A DNA stretch of 46,145 nucleotides from Treponema sp. (GCA_024681195.1 JAILBH010000100.1:1-46145), one strand, 5' to 3'. Shown: positions 6,985-15,227, counted from the stretch's first letter. Numbers and translations are program-made. Notes: generated by a model not told the origin, from the letters alone.

Positions 6985-9179
6985 ATGTATATTAACTGAG
7001 CCTGATAATCTCCCCAATCGCGGCGAACAGGGATTCCTGCATTCATAATCGTGGCGCCTGTAAGCTTCATTGACGGAAACTTTTCCTTATCTTCATCCGG
7101 CCAGGAAATTTTGTAGAGCCTGTCTGCATCAAGCGATGGAATCTTAATCATTCGTGTCTTATAGTTTGGATGATTATAAAGCTGAACAAAAGTAACTAAT
7201 GCCTGTTTTTTGTCCTGACTCATACTCATCCAGCAGTCGTATTCACCGTTCTCTAAAGCGCTGGCAATTTTGTAATAGTCTCCTTCACGAATAAGAGGAC
7301 TGAACTTTTTGTAAAGTGCAATTTGCCCCGGTATCATAGCGCGTTCCTCAGGAGAAAGCTTTGTAATATCAAGTTCATAGCCAAAAGTTCCGCTTAATGC
7401 AACATAGCCGCGGGTTTTAAAAGGTGTAACTCTTCCACAGGCATGGTTAGGGCACACGCTTACATGTGCACCCATAGTACTCAGCGGATACACAAGTGCG
7501 GTTCCTTCCTGAATGCTTAGGCGTTCAATTGCATCTGTGTCGTCACTACACCAGATCTGAGGGCTGTAGTAGAACATTCCAGGATCAAAGCGGGCACCAC
7601 CACCAGAACAGTTTTCGACGAGCAGGTTAGGGAAGTTGGTAATTAGTTGTTCCTGCATGCTGTAAAGGGCAAGTACATATCGGTGAAAAAATTCGCCGGT
7701 CTGGTCAGATGGCAGATCTACACTTCCAATATCACAAAGCTGACGGTTCATATCCCATTTTACATATTCAATATTTGCAGAGTGTAAAATTGTTTCTACC
7801 TGATTCATTATATGGTTGCGGACTTCTTTGCGGGTAATGTCTAAAACATATTGTGCGCGTGCCATTCCAGGTTCGCGGTCTTTAATCTGGATTGCCCAAT
7901 CCGGGTGAGCACGGAATAAATCAGAATCAGGGCTCACCATTTCTGGTTCAAACCAGATGCCGAATTTCATTCCAAGTTTATTTACTTCATCTACAAGAGG
8001 CTTAAGACCTCCCTTAAGTTTTTCTTCATTTACAAACCAGTCACCAAGACTTGAGTCATCAAAAGAACGCTTGCCAAACCAGCCGTCATCCATAACAAGC
8101 ATTTCTATTCCGTCTCTGGCTGCTTCGCGTGCAATATCAATTAATTTTTGAGTATCAAAATTAAAATAAGTTGCTTCCCAGTTGTTTATAAGAATCGGGC
8201 GCAGCTTGTTTTTGTAAGGAGAACGAATAAGATGGTTTTTGTATAAATTATGGAAAGAATGGCTCATGCCGTTAAGGCCTTTGTTTGAGTAGGCGAGGAC
8301 TGCTTGTGGAGTTTCAAAAGTAGTTCCCTGTTCAAGCTTCCAGCAAAAGTTTTCCGGATTTATTCCAATCATCATTCTAAGTGAATCAAACTGGTTTCTT
8401 TGAATTAATGCGCTGAAGTTTCCTGAATAAATAAAGCTTATGCCATATACGCTGCCGTTATTCCAGTCTGTCTTGTGTTCAAGAATTGCAAGAAAAGGAT
8501 GCTCCTGGTGGCTTGTTTCTCCACGAATGCTGCAGGCTTCCAAAACTCCCATGTGAACAGGATGCCGGTCAATGTGACGTTCTCTTGCCCATGAGCCGTT
8601 CAAGGTAATAGCATCGTAATTATCATTATCCATATCAAAGGAAAGTGACATTGCTTTTTTTATAAATACCGGTTCGTCACCTTTGTTTATGATTTTTGCT
8701 GAACGAACGATTGCATCAGTGTCGGCAAAAACTGTGTAGGATAGTTCAACCTCCAGGGCAAGTACATTATCTTGAGTTGTGATTACGAGTGTTTCTGCTT
8801 TATTTGATTTGTCGAATACACAAGGTAATCCATTTAGGGAAGGGCAGGCGTTTGTAATTTTATAAGCTTTATATTTAAGTTCAACCGCATTGTTGCCCCT
8901 GCTGTTAGTAATTGCTAACGCCGATTTTCTAAAGTCTCCAACACCGTCTGTAGGATATTCCTGAGGTAAAAAATCAAGCAGTGAAAGCTTTTCACGGAAG
9001 GTAGTGGAATCTGCAAACGGATATTCCATCTGGCGTGTAAGATAACTTATATCGTCATTTCCAATTTTTGATCCGTAGTAGCTGTGTGCAAGGTAACCTT
9101 TTTGTCCAACAGTAATACAATAAGTAGAGTTGGCGGTATCAAGTCTGAATGTTTTAGTCTGCTCGTTGTAAGTTATCAT
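6975..9179 (-). CDS. GH36 alpha-galactosidase
   Basis: Removes alpha-1,6-linked galactose from oligosaccharides such as galactomanno-oligosaccharides or raffinose-type sugars. 734 aa, typical of clan GH-D GH36 enzymes of the AgaA/MelA type. An N-terminal beta-sandwich (about 1-330) precedes the barrel: NNWEATYFNF, LVMDDGWFG, KFGIWFEPEMVSPDS, KWDMNRQL with the nucleophile Asp476, and WCSDDTDAIERL with the acid/base Asp546 or its neighbour. No signal peptide, so the enzyme acts on imported sugars in the cytoplasm. AGGAG precedes the start, which overlaps the CE2-like gene stop by 4 nt (ATGA). The preferred substrate is inferred from the GH130 and esterase neighbours. Confidence 0.95.
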   Translation of the reverse strand: MITYNEQTKTFRLDTANSTYCITVGQKGYLAHSYYGSKIGNDDISYLTRQMEYPFADSTTFREKLSLLDFLPQEYPTDGVGDFRKSALAITNSRGNNAVELKYKAYKITNACPSLNGLPCVFDKSNKAETLVITTQDNVLALEVELSYTVFADTDAIVRSAKIINKGDEPVFIKKAMSLSFDMDNDNYDAITLNGSWARERHIDRHPVHMGVLEACSIRGETSHQEHPFLAILEHKTDWNNGSVYGISFIYSGNFSALIQRNQFDSLRMMIGINPENFCWKLEQGTTFETPQAVLAYSNKGLNGMSHSFHNLYKNHLIRSPYKNKLRPILINNWEATYFNFDTQKLIDIAREAARDGIEMLVMDDGWFGKRSFDDSSLGDWFVNEEKLKGGLKPLVDEVNKLGMKFGIWFEPEMVSPDSDLFRAHPDWAIQIKDREPGMARAQYVLDITRKEVRNHIMNQVETILHSANIEYVKWDMNRQLCDIGSVDLPSDQTGEFFHRYVLALYSMQEQLITNFPNLLVENCSGGGARFDPGMFYYSPQIWCSDDTDAIERLSIQEGTALVYPLSTMGAHVSVCPNHACGRVTPFKTRGYVALSGTFGYELDITKLSPEERAMIPGQIALYKKFSPLIREGDYYKIASALENGEYDCWMSMSQDKKQALVTFVQLYNHPNYKTRMIKIPSLDADRLYKISWPDEDKEKFPSMKLTGATIMNAGIPVRRDWGDYQAQLIYIES

Positions 9180-10261
9180 TTTATTCTCCTGATTAAATCA
9201 AAAAGTTTATCTGCTGCTGCCTGGTGTGTCTTTGCACCAGGATGTCCACGACTGCCTTTTTCTTCCGGAAGCTTTTCCAATTCATCTATTGATTCAAGTT
9301 CAAGCGTATAAACATTTTTGTCGGAACTCTGGGACTTATATTCTTCCACACCCTTTTGAATTAAAGCTGGCACAAGCACAAGCTCTAAAAGTCCCCAGAT
9401 CCAGATTATTTTTGCAGTCGGGTTATGAGCGCGTACAAGCTTTAAGAAATTGTGAACTTCGGTAACAATTTCATCCTGACGTTCTTGAGTTGGTACGCCT
9501 CCATTAAATGACATTCCGCTTTCATCATTAGTTCCAAGCGCAATGATTACATAGTCAGAACCTTTTCCTCCATTAAAATCCCACTCTTCATGTGCTCCAA
9601 GAGATTTGCTAAATTCATCAGGTAGTACCGAGCAGACCTTTTCATAATGAGGAGGCATGCGGCAGTTGCGATTATCATCCCAGCTCCAGCAAAGTCCCCA
9701 GCCGCTTTTGCCCATAGTGTACCAGTCGGCATTCATTTTTTTTGCAAGACGAACCGCATAAGTCTGACTAGCCCTCATCCAAAGGCAGATCCAGTCCATC
9801 TCATCAGCCCCTCCCGCAAGTCCTTCACCGGCAGTAAGGCTGTCTCCAATAAATTCCATTGTATGAGCTCTAGGCTTTATAGGGCAGAACACTCCAGGTT
9901 CATCAAGTCCAACAGCGTGAATTATAAGAGAATGAGTGCTATCTTCGTTCAAAGGCTGAGTATCTTTTATAATAGAAATCAGATTTTCTTTTTCCGGATT
10001 CAAATTCCGGGCAAGACAATACCATGTTTTTTCCTTGTTAAGCATAAAGCGGCTTAAAGGAGCCCCGTTTACTTCAACAGCCAGCCACTGTTCCAGATTA
10101 ATATAAGTAGTAGAAATACAAACCCAGATTTCCCTGGCCTTTATATTAACTTCAAGTGCCGAACCGCCCCAAAAAAGTGTAAGGCTTTCGTCACCATTTT
10201 TATATACATTGCGCCCAAGGATTCGTTTATGATTGATTTTGCTGATATTATATTCTTTCAT
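9176..10261 (-). CDS. SGNH-hydrolase, CE2-like acetylesterase
   Basis: 361 aa with the two-domain layout of carbohydrate esterase family 2: an N-terminal beta-rich domain (about 10-125) and a C-terminal SGNH/GDSL hydrolase. EFIGDSLTAGEG holds the nucleophile Ser141, ALGTNDES the oxyanion Asn245, and RGHPGAKTH near the C-terminus the catalytic His (340). No signal peptide, although characterised CE2 enzymes are often secreted. Translationally coupled to GH36, and divergent from GH130, which together suggest deacetylation of imported manno- or galactomanno-oligosaccharides; xylan oligomers cannot be excluded. The start has no Shine-Dalgarno, and two overlapping TATAAT boxes end 7-12 nt upstream, so the transcript may be leaderless. 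Confidence 0.85.
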   Translation of the reverse strand: MKEYNISKINHKRILGRNVYKNGDESLTLFWGGSALEVNIKAREIWVCISTTYINLEQWLAVEVNGAPLSRFMLNKEKTWYCLARNLNPEKENLISIIKDTQPLNEDSTHSLIIHAVGLDEPGVFCPIKPRAHTMEFIGDSLTAGEGLAGGADEMDWICLWMRASQTYAVRLAKKMNADWYTMGKSGWGLCWSWDDNRNCRMPPHYEKVCSVLPDEFSKSLGAHEEWDFNGGKGSDYVIIALGTNDESGMSFNGGVPTQERQDEIVTEVHNFLKLVRAHNPTAKIIWIWGLLELVLVPALIQKGVEEYKSQSSDKNVYTLELESIDELEKLPEEKGSRGHPGAKTHQAAADKLFDLIRRIK

Positions 10262-10313
10262 GAAATTAATTATATTATATTAAAATAAAAAACGGAATAA
10301 AAAAAATGCCATA

Positions 10314-10405
10314 ATGAAAAATTGGCTGTGTGGGGTTCTGCCTTTGCGGAGCTTCATCTTCGCCCTGCGGAGCAAAGGCAGGTTCCCGCACAGACAATTT
10401 TTCAT
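10314..10405. repeat. long inverted repeat between CE2-like and GH130 genes
   Basis: Arms 10314-10347 and 10372-10405 match at most positions (outer ATGAAAAATTG / CAATTTTTCAT, inner GCCTTTGC / GCAAAGGC) around a 24-nt loop. Weaker complementarity continues outward to about 10296 and 10426. It lies between two divergent promoters, where a terminator is not expected. The gap 10262-10534 otherwise holds the promoters, an operator-like palindrome and a dispersed-repeat copy. Confidence 0.8.
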
Positions 10406-10437
10406 CTTTACCATTGTTTTTTTATGTATTTTTTTAC

Positions 10438-10465
10438 TTGCTTTTTACTTAAAAACGATTATAAT
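10438..10465 (+). promoter_or_regulatory. promoter of the GH130 gene
   Basis: TTGCTT (10438-10443), 16-nt spacer, TATAAT (10460-10465). The transcript would carry a leader of about 60 nt with a strong AAGGAG ribosome site. Confidence 0.7.
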
Positions 10466-10483
10466 TTAAGTAAGTTTAAGTAA
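10445..10483. promoter_or_regulatory. operator-like palindrome over the GH130 promoter
   Basis: TTACTTAAA (10445-10453) and TTTAAGTAA (10465-10473) are perfect inverted copies flanking the spacer and -10 box. A further direct TTTAAGTAA lies at 10475-10483, and TTTACTT occurs just upstream of the -35. The spacing suits a dimeric repressor; no regulator gene is adjacent. Confidence 0.55.
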
Positions 10484-10490
10484 ATATTAA

Positions 10491-10513
10491 GTCCCTCCGA
10501 CAGACTCAGGGAC
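10491..10513 (+). repeat. dispersed-repeat copy in GH130 leader
   Basis: Contains CGACAGACTCAGGGACC, identical over 17 nt to the complement of a segment inside the OLD-type ATPase gene at 14094-14116. The ends TCCCT...AGGGA are inverted repeats. Confidence 0.75.
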
Positions 10514-10534
10514 CGCAGTATAAGGAGATATATC

Positions 10535-11554
10535 ATGAGCAAAATCATTAGCGGTGGTAATTTACCCAACATCCCATGGCAGGAAAAACCAAAAGACTGG
10601 TGGCTGCCAATCTGGCGTTACAGCGAAAATCCTGTAATTGACCGTAATCCTTTCCCCGGCATGGGACGCATTTTTAACAGTGCTGTAGTTCCTTTTAACG
10701 GCAAGTTTAAGGGTGTATTCCGTTCCGAAGACGCACATGCAAGACCATTCCTCTATCTTGGTGATTCAGATGACGGTATTCACTGGGAATTTGAAAGAGA
10801 AAAGGTTCATATGCATGACCCTGACGGAAAACCTCATGATCCATTCTATGCTTATGACCCACGCTGTGTTTTGATTGACGGAACTTATTATATCATGTGG
10901 TGCGGCGACTTTGACGGAGCTGCAATTGGTATAGCCTCAACAAAAGATTTTAAAGATTTTACACGTCTTGAAAATCCGTTTCTTCCGTTTAACCGCAATG
11001 CAGTTTTGTTCCCGCGCAAAATCAACGGTAAATATGTAATGCTCAGTCGACCTAGTGATTCAGGTCATACTCCTTTTGGTGATATATTGCTTTCTCAGTC
11101 TCCTGATATGAAATACTGGGGAGAACACCGTCTTGTAATGCAGAAGGGTGGAGACGGCTGGTGGCAGGGGCTTAAGATTGGCTGCGGTCCTGCTCCTATA
11201 GAAACTGACGAAGGCTGGCTTATGTTTTATCATGGTGTTTGTCAAACCTGTTCAGGTTATGTTTATTCTTTCTCTGCCGCTTTGCTTGATATTGATAATC
11301 CTTCAATCGTAAAATACCGCTGTGGTGACTACATGCTAACTCCGGAAGCTCTTTATGAAACAACAGGCTTTGTTCCGAATGTTTGTTTCCCTGTTGCAGC
11401 ACTTACAGATGCAGCTACAGGCCGCATAGCAATCTACTACGGTTGTGCCGATACTGTTACAGGTCTTTGTTTTACTACTGTTGATGAAACAATTAAGTAC
11501 ATTAAAGATCACAACGAATTACAATATTGGGATAAAGACGAAGGAAGGTTTTAG
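10535..11554 (+). CDS. GH130 mannoside phosphorylase-type enzyme
   Basis: Five-bladed beta-propeller glycoside phosphorylase family; members phosphorolyse beta-1,4-mannosyl linkages, releasing mannose 1-phosphate. 339 aa: IWRYSENPVIDRNPF, GRIFNSAVVPFNGKF with FRSEDAH, AYDPRCVLIDGTYYI with the presumed proton-donor Asp108, VLFPRKINGKYVMLSRPSD, and MFYHGVCQTCSGYVYSFSAA. No signal peptide, so cytoplasmic. Start set by AAGGAG 9 nt upstream. Whether it acts on mannobiose, longer manno-oligosaccharides or mannosyl-glucose cannot be told by eye. With GH36 and the CE2-like esterase it would complete breakdown of decorated mannan oligomers. Confidence 0.9.
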   Translation: MSKIISGGNLPNIPWQEKPKDWWLPIWRYSENPVIDRNPFPGMGRIFNSAVVPFNGKFKGVFRSEDAHARPFLYLGDSDDGIHWEFEREKVHMHDPDGKPHDPFYAYDPRCVLIDGTYYIMWCGDFDGAAIGIASTKDFKDFTRLENPFLPFNRNAVLFPRKINGKYVMLSRPSDSGHTPFGDILLSQSPDMKYWGEHRLVMQKGGDGWWQGLKIGCGPAPIETDEGWLMFYHGVCQTCSGYVYSFSAALLDIDNPSIVKYRCGDYMLTPEALYETTGFVPNVCFPVAALTDAATGRIAIYYGCADTVTGLCFTTVDETIKYIKDHNELQYWDKDEGRF

Positions 11555-11555
11555 T

Positions 11556-11588
11556 AAAAAGGGCCCTTCGATGAAGGACCCTTTTTTT
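11556..11588. terminator. bidirectional terminator between GH130 and NhaC genes
   Basis: AAAAAGGG (11556-11563) pairs with CCCTTTTT (11579-11586), with inner CCTT/AAGG around a short loop. A-run on the left and T-run on the right let it serve both converging transcripts. Confidence 0.9.
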
Positions 11589-13111
11589 TATGCAGCAGCT
11601 TTTGCTTGTCTCTTCTTAAGGAAAATCAGGGCGCCAAACATTACTGCAAGTCCAACAATCCAAGAAATAATTCCGGAAGCTACAATGCCAAGGCTTAAGG
11701 TTAAACCTGCAACAAGGTAAGCAACAAATGAGAATATTGCACAGGTGATTGCGTAAGGCAGCTGTGAAGAAACGTGATTTACGTGGTTACACTGAGCACC
11801 TGCTGATGCCATGATTGTTGTATCAGAAATTGGAGAACAGTGGTCACCGCAAACAGCTCCAGCCATACAAGCCGAAATGGATACAATTCTGATTGCTCCT
11901 TCCGGGAATGCTGCAATACAGATTGGAATAAGGATACCAAAGGTTCCCCATGAAGTTCCTGTTGCAAAAGAAAGTAAACATGCAATTACAAAGATAATTG
12001 CAGGAAGGAACATCTTGAGTCCGGCAGCACTGCCTTCTACAAGAGCGGCAACATAATCTTTTGCACCAAGACTGTCTGTCATTCCCTTCAATGTCCATGC
12101 AAGTGTCAAAATCAAAATTGCAGGAACCATTGCCTTAAAGCCTTCCGGAATACATGCTATTGAATCTTTGAAAGAAAGTACCTTGCGGCAAAGATAGAAA
12201 ATTATTGTAAGAACAAGTGCACCGAATGAACCGTACATCAGACCAATAGAGGCATCTGCGTTAGAGAATGCATCCTGGAAGAGCAGGTAAGAATCTGATT
12301 CGCTGTCAAAGAATCCGCCGGAATAGATAAGACCGAGTACACAAAGAATAATGAGAACCAAAACAGGAAGCACAAGGTCAATAACCTTTCCTTTTGAAGT
12401 ACTTGCTGCTTCTTCTTCGGTTGTTACGTCACTCATCATTTCGAGTGCCTTTTCGTATTTAGACATTGTTCCATATTCAAACTTCATGAATACCATAGCA
12501 GCCATCATAATGAGGGTCATGATTGCATAGAAGTTGAACGGAATAGCCTTACAGAAAAGGTCAATTCCTTTTTCGCCTTCTGTTACGAATCCTGCAACTG
12601 CTGCTGCCCATGAAGAAACAGGAGCAATAATACAAACTGGAGCTGCAGTAGAGTCAATAAGATAAGCGAGCTTTTCTTTAGAAACTCCGTACTTATCTGT
12701 AACCGGCTTCATAACAGATCCAACTGTAAGACAGTTAAAGTAGTCATCAATAAAGATAAGGATCCCAAGAAGAATTGTTGCAAACTGAGCTCCAACCTTT
12801 GATTTGATGTGAGCTTTTGCCCAGCGTCCGAATGCAGCAGAACCGCCTGCTTTATTCATGAGCGCAACCATTGCTCCAAGAATTACTAAGAATACAAGAA
12901 TACCTACGTTGTAGGCATCTGCAAGCGAACCGGCAAATCCATCAGAGAAAACATGTGTCATAAAACCTGTGAATCCGGCTCCTGCATCAATGGCCCAGAA
13001 AATACCACCGATTACAATACCAAGAAAGAGGGAAGAATAAACTTCCTTAGAAATGAGCGCCAGTGCAATTGCTACGATTGCCGGCACCAATGCCCAGAAT
13101 GTACCTGTCAT
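11588..13111 (-). CDS. NhaC-family Na+/H+ antiporter-like permease
   Basis: 507-aa inner-membrane protein with about 12 hydrophobic segments. Family features: FIDDYFNCLTVGSVMKPVTD in the first half, and TSWGTFGILIPICIAAFP followed by GDHCSPISDTTIMASAGAQC in the second, typical of the NhaC/MleN-like group. Probably exchanges Na+ against H+, possibly with an organic acid or amino acid. Start set by AGGAG 10 nt upstream of ATG. No operon partner: convergent to GH130, while the next minus-strand gene is 92 nt away. Substrate cannot be settled from sequence alone. Confidence 0.9.
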   Translation of the reverse strand: MTGTFWALVPAIVAIALALISKEVYSSLFLGIVIGGIFWAIDAGAGFTGFMTHVFSDGFAGSLADAYNVGILVFLVILGAMVALMNKAGGSAAFGRWAKAHIKSKVGAQFATILLGILIFIDDYFNCLTVGSVMKPVTDKYGVSKEKLAYLIDSTAAPVCIIAPVSSWAAAVAGFVTEGEKGIDLFCKAIPFNFYAIMTLIMMAAMVFMKFEYGTMSKYEKALEMMSDVTTEEEAASTSKGKVIDLVLPVLVLIILCVLGLIYSGGFFDSESDSYLLFQDAFSNADASIGLMYGSFGALVLTIIFYLCRKVLSFKDSIACIPEGFKAMVPAILILTLAWTLKGMTDSLGAKDYVAALVEGSAAGLKMFLPAIIFVIACLLSFATGTSWGTFGILIPICIAAFPEGAIRIVSISACMAGAVCGDHCSPISDTTIMASAGAQCNHVNHVSSQLPYAITCAIFSFVAYLVAGLTLSLGIVASGIISWIVGLAVMFGALIFLKKRQAKAAA

Positions 13112-13203
13112 TTAAAAAACTCCTTTTTTTAAGAATACATAATTATAGCACAGGAATTTTCAGAGTGCAAATTGAATGAAAAAAAGGAAAATAGATTTTG
13201 TAG

Positions 13204-13518
13204 TTATTTGTTTATCAGTTTTTTGATATTTTCTTCACTAAAAATCTTGTCATAATGTCTGTATATAAGCAGGGATTTTACAAAAAAAGTAATAGAATAC
13301 AAAGCACCGACCAGACTGGCAAGAAAGAAGATAGGACCAGCATATGGAACTTTTGAAAGAACAATGAAACTAATTATAGAAATTATAAGAACCAGAGAAA
13401 AAGTGATAGCCCTGTGTTTAAAATAGGAACGAGGCTTTATTTCAATTTTCTGGTCCAGATTTAATTCATTAACATGATATTCTGATTTTAGCAGAAACAA
13501 ATAAAATCCGTAATTCAT
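13204..13518 (-). CDS. small hypothetical membrane protein
   Basis: 104 aa with two predicted membrane helices (about 37-56 and 62-84) and charged ends, the C-terminus being Lys/Glu-rich. The N-terminal 30 residues are soluble. GAGG lies upstream of the ATG and a TATAAT-like box further up. No family recognised and no close operon partner. Confidence 0.65.
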   Translation of the reverse strand: MNYGFYLFLLKSEYHVNELNLDQKIEIKPRSYFKHRAITFSLVLIISIISFIVLSKVPYAGPIFFLASLVGALYSITFFVKSLLIYRHYDKIFSEENIKKLINK

Positions 13519-13612
13519 ATTTCTTGCCTCAAGATTTATTATATAACAGAAATTTTTATAAAGTAAAGTAGTATAAATAGTAATATAGCAAGTATAATTG
13601 AGTCAGCGTCAA

Positions 13613-13626
13613 GCGCGATATCGCGC
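13613..13626. repeat. perfect 14-bp palindrome
   Basis: GCGCGATATCGCGC, inside a longer imperfect stem (GTCAAGCGCG ... CGCGCTTTTGAC) in the 154-nt gap after the OLD-type gene. Possible 3'-end hairpin or protein site. Confidence 0.6.
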
Positions 13627-13673
13627 GCTTTTGACTTCCGTTTTGTGACTGGGAGCCACATATAAATATGTTT

Positions 13674-15227
13674 TTATTTACTGGTTGCCGCTTCCAGAAG
13701 GAAAATTAATGGTTCATAATGCTTGCGGACAAGTTTAGGACGGGAGTCCATAATAAAGTCAAGTTCTTCGCGGAAGAGTTTGTCTTTGCTGCTAACCGGC
13801 ATGTAGTTTACAACACTGCGGGTGTAGTAGTGTTCTATACACCCCTTGTGAAGAATGTAGACGCGGGCAGCTTCGGCGGCGGCAAAAATGAGGGAGCTTA
13901 AGTTTTTTATAAGGGGTAAGGTAGCAGCAAGTTTTTCCGGCAACAAGGATGAAAGCTCTGTGTAGTTTTTTAAGATACCCTGAAGAAGAACTGTCTTATA
14001 AGTGTCTACGGCGACTGGGTTTTCGTGTCGCTCCTGAAGGAAGGCCAGTTTACTAAGCCAAAGCTTGAACTCAGAACTCCCTGCTGCCCCCGGGGTCCCT
14101 GAGTCTGTCGAAGGGGCGCTATATGTTGCAGCAATCTCTTCACCAATAGCAACAATATATCTTTCCAGTCTATATATGAGTTTGTCTAAACTTACAGGCT
14201 GTGCTAATTCCTTTGTCGTAAAAATACTTTCAAAAAAGGTTTGCTGTTTTTCACCTTGCTTTTCGAGCCAGGAAAAAACTCGTGGGTCATTGCAAACAAC
14301 ATCCCTAAGCTTTCCGCTAAAGAGGGAATCAAGGTCGGTGATGATTCTGGCATCTGTTCCGATAAGTGAACAAACCTTGCAGAAAACCCCAAGCTCATCC
14401 TTTCCGCCAACATCAATTACGCTGGTACCTGCGGTGTTTGCTTTGTTTTCTACATAAGGCAAAAGATATGTGAACATCTGCTGGTCTGTATAACCTTCTA
14501 CAAAAATCTGATTATCAGAGAAAAAGAATTGTTTATGATAAGTATTAAAACGTGGCAAAAATCGTCGAAATAAAGCTTCATCTTCTCGGCTAAGCTCTTC
14601 TATGTGTGTAGGCGGCCTGTTTATGTGGCAGACAATTACACCTTCCAGATCCTCGGGGGTACGTAAATCAATAAAGAAAGGGGAGTGTGTAATTAAAAAG
14701 AAAAGTTTATTGCAGTGATGCTTTGCTTCGTTCCGGATTTCGTTCATAAAGAACAGCTGAAACTGCGGATGAAGATGCAGCTCCGGCTCATCAAAAATTA
14801 CTATACCAGTCGTAGAAGAATACAGATTTGTAAGAAGACTTATGATTTTTCGAAGACCATGACATTCTGCATCTTCCATCATATATTCAACATTCCAGGC
14901 TTTGTTACGGACGATTGGAATGAAGGTTCCGTCAATATCCTGAATAAATGTTATTGATTTTCCAAACATGTCGGAAAGGACACGTTCGGTTTTTGCACGT
15001 ATAGCTTCATTGTCACGCAGAATTTCCATACTTTCGTCACGTTCTGCGCTTATATACTTTACGGTTACGCCTGCAGCTTCGAATTGTTTTGTGAGCTCCT
15101 GCGCAAGAATGGTTTTTCCGGAACCGTTAGGTCCAACTATCAGATTTATCTGAGACCATCTTGTTTTTTTAAAGACCGCCTTTCCCCATAAAAATGGAAC
15201 ACGGACTTTTGTTTCGAGCTCTCTCAT
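13674..15227 (-). CDS. OLD-family-like AAA ATPase with TOPRIM motifs
   Basis: 517 aa, predicted cytoplasmic. The ABC/AAA15-type ATPase part has Walker A GPNGSGKT (32-39), Walker B GIVIFDEPELHLHP (Asp146, Glu147) and the LITHSPFF switch (about 179-186). A TOPRIM-like nuclease domain follows: IFVEGYTDQQ (Glu244), VIDVGGKDELG, and ARIITDLDSL (Asp298, Asp300). This is the layout of OLD-family endonucleases, some of which act in phage defence (P2 Old, GajA). The ATG abuts the murA stop with no gap, so it is probably translated from the murA message. No UvrD-like GajB partner is present. Residues about 371-380 (APSTDSGTPG) are encoded by a dispersed-repeat copy. Actual substrate and role unknown. 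Confidence 0.85.
   Translation of the reverse strand: MRELETKVRVPFLWGKAVFKKTRWSQINLIVGPNGSGKTILAQELTKQFEAAGVTVKYISAERDESMEILRDNEAIRAKTERVLSDMFGKSITFIQDIDGTFIPIVRNKAWNVEYMMEDAECHGLRKIISLLTNLYSSTTGIVIFDEPELHLHPQFQLFFMNEIRNEAKHHCNKLFFLITHSPFFIDLRTPEDLEGVIVCHINRPPTHIEELSREDEALFRRFLPRFNTYHKQFFFSDNQIFVEGYTDQQMFTYLLPYVENKANTAGTSVIDVGGKDELGVFCKVCSLIGTDARIITDLDSLFSGKLRDVVCNDPRVFSWLEKQGEKQQTFFESIFTTKELAQPVSLDKLIYRLERYIVAIGEEIAATYSAPSTDSGTPGAAGSSEFKLWLSKLAFLQERHENPVAVDTYKTVLLQGILKNYTELSSLLPEKLAATLPLIKNLSSLIFAAAEAARVYILHKGCIEHYYTRSVVNYMPVSSKDKLFREELDFIMDSRPKLVRKHYEPLIFLLEAATSK
14094..14116 (-). repeat. dispersed-repeat copy translated inside the OLD-type gene
   Basis: On the minus strand it reads CCCTTCGACAGACTCAGGG followed by ACC, with TCCCT/AGGGA-type inverted ends. 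It shares 17 identical nt with the copy at 10491-10513. It is in frame and adds about 8-10 residues. Confidence 0.75.

Noticed and set aside
11588..13111. NhaC-type gene as part of the mannan locus
   Set aside because: It converges on GH130 with a bidirectional terminator between and belongs to a cation antiporter family, not to sugar uptake.
13674..15227. Complete Gabija-type defence system
   Set aside because: Only the OLD-like ATPase/TOPRIM protein is present; no UvrD/GajB helicase gene lies beside it and murA precedes it directly.
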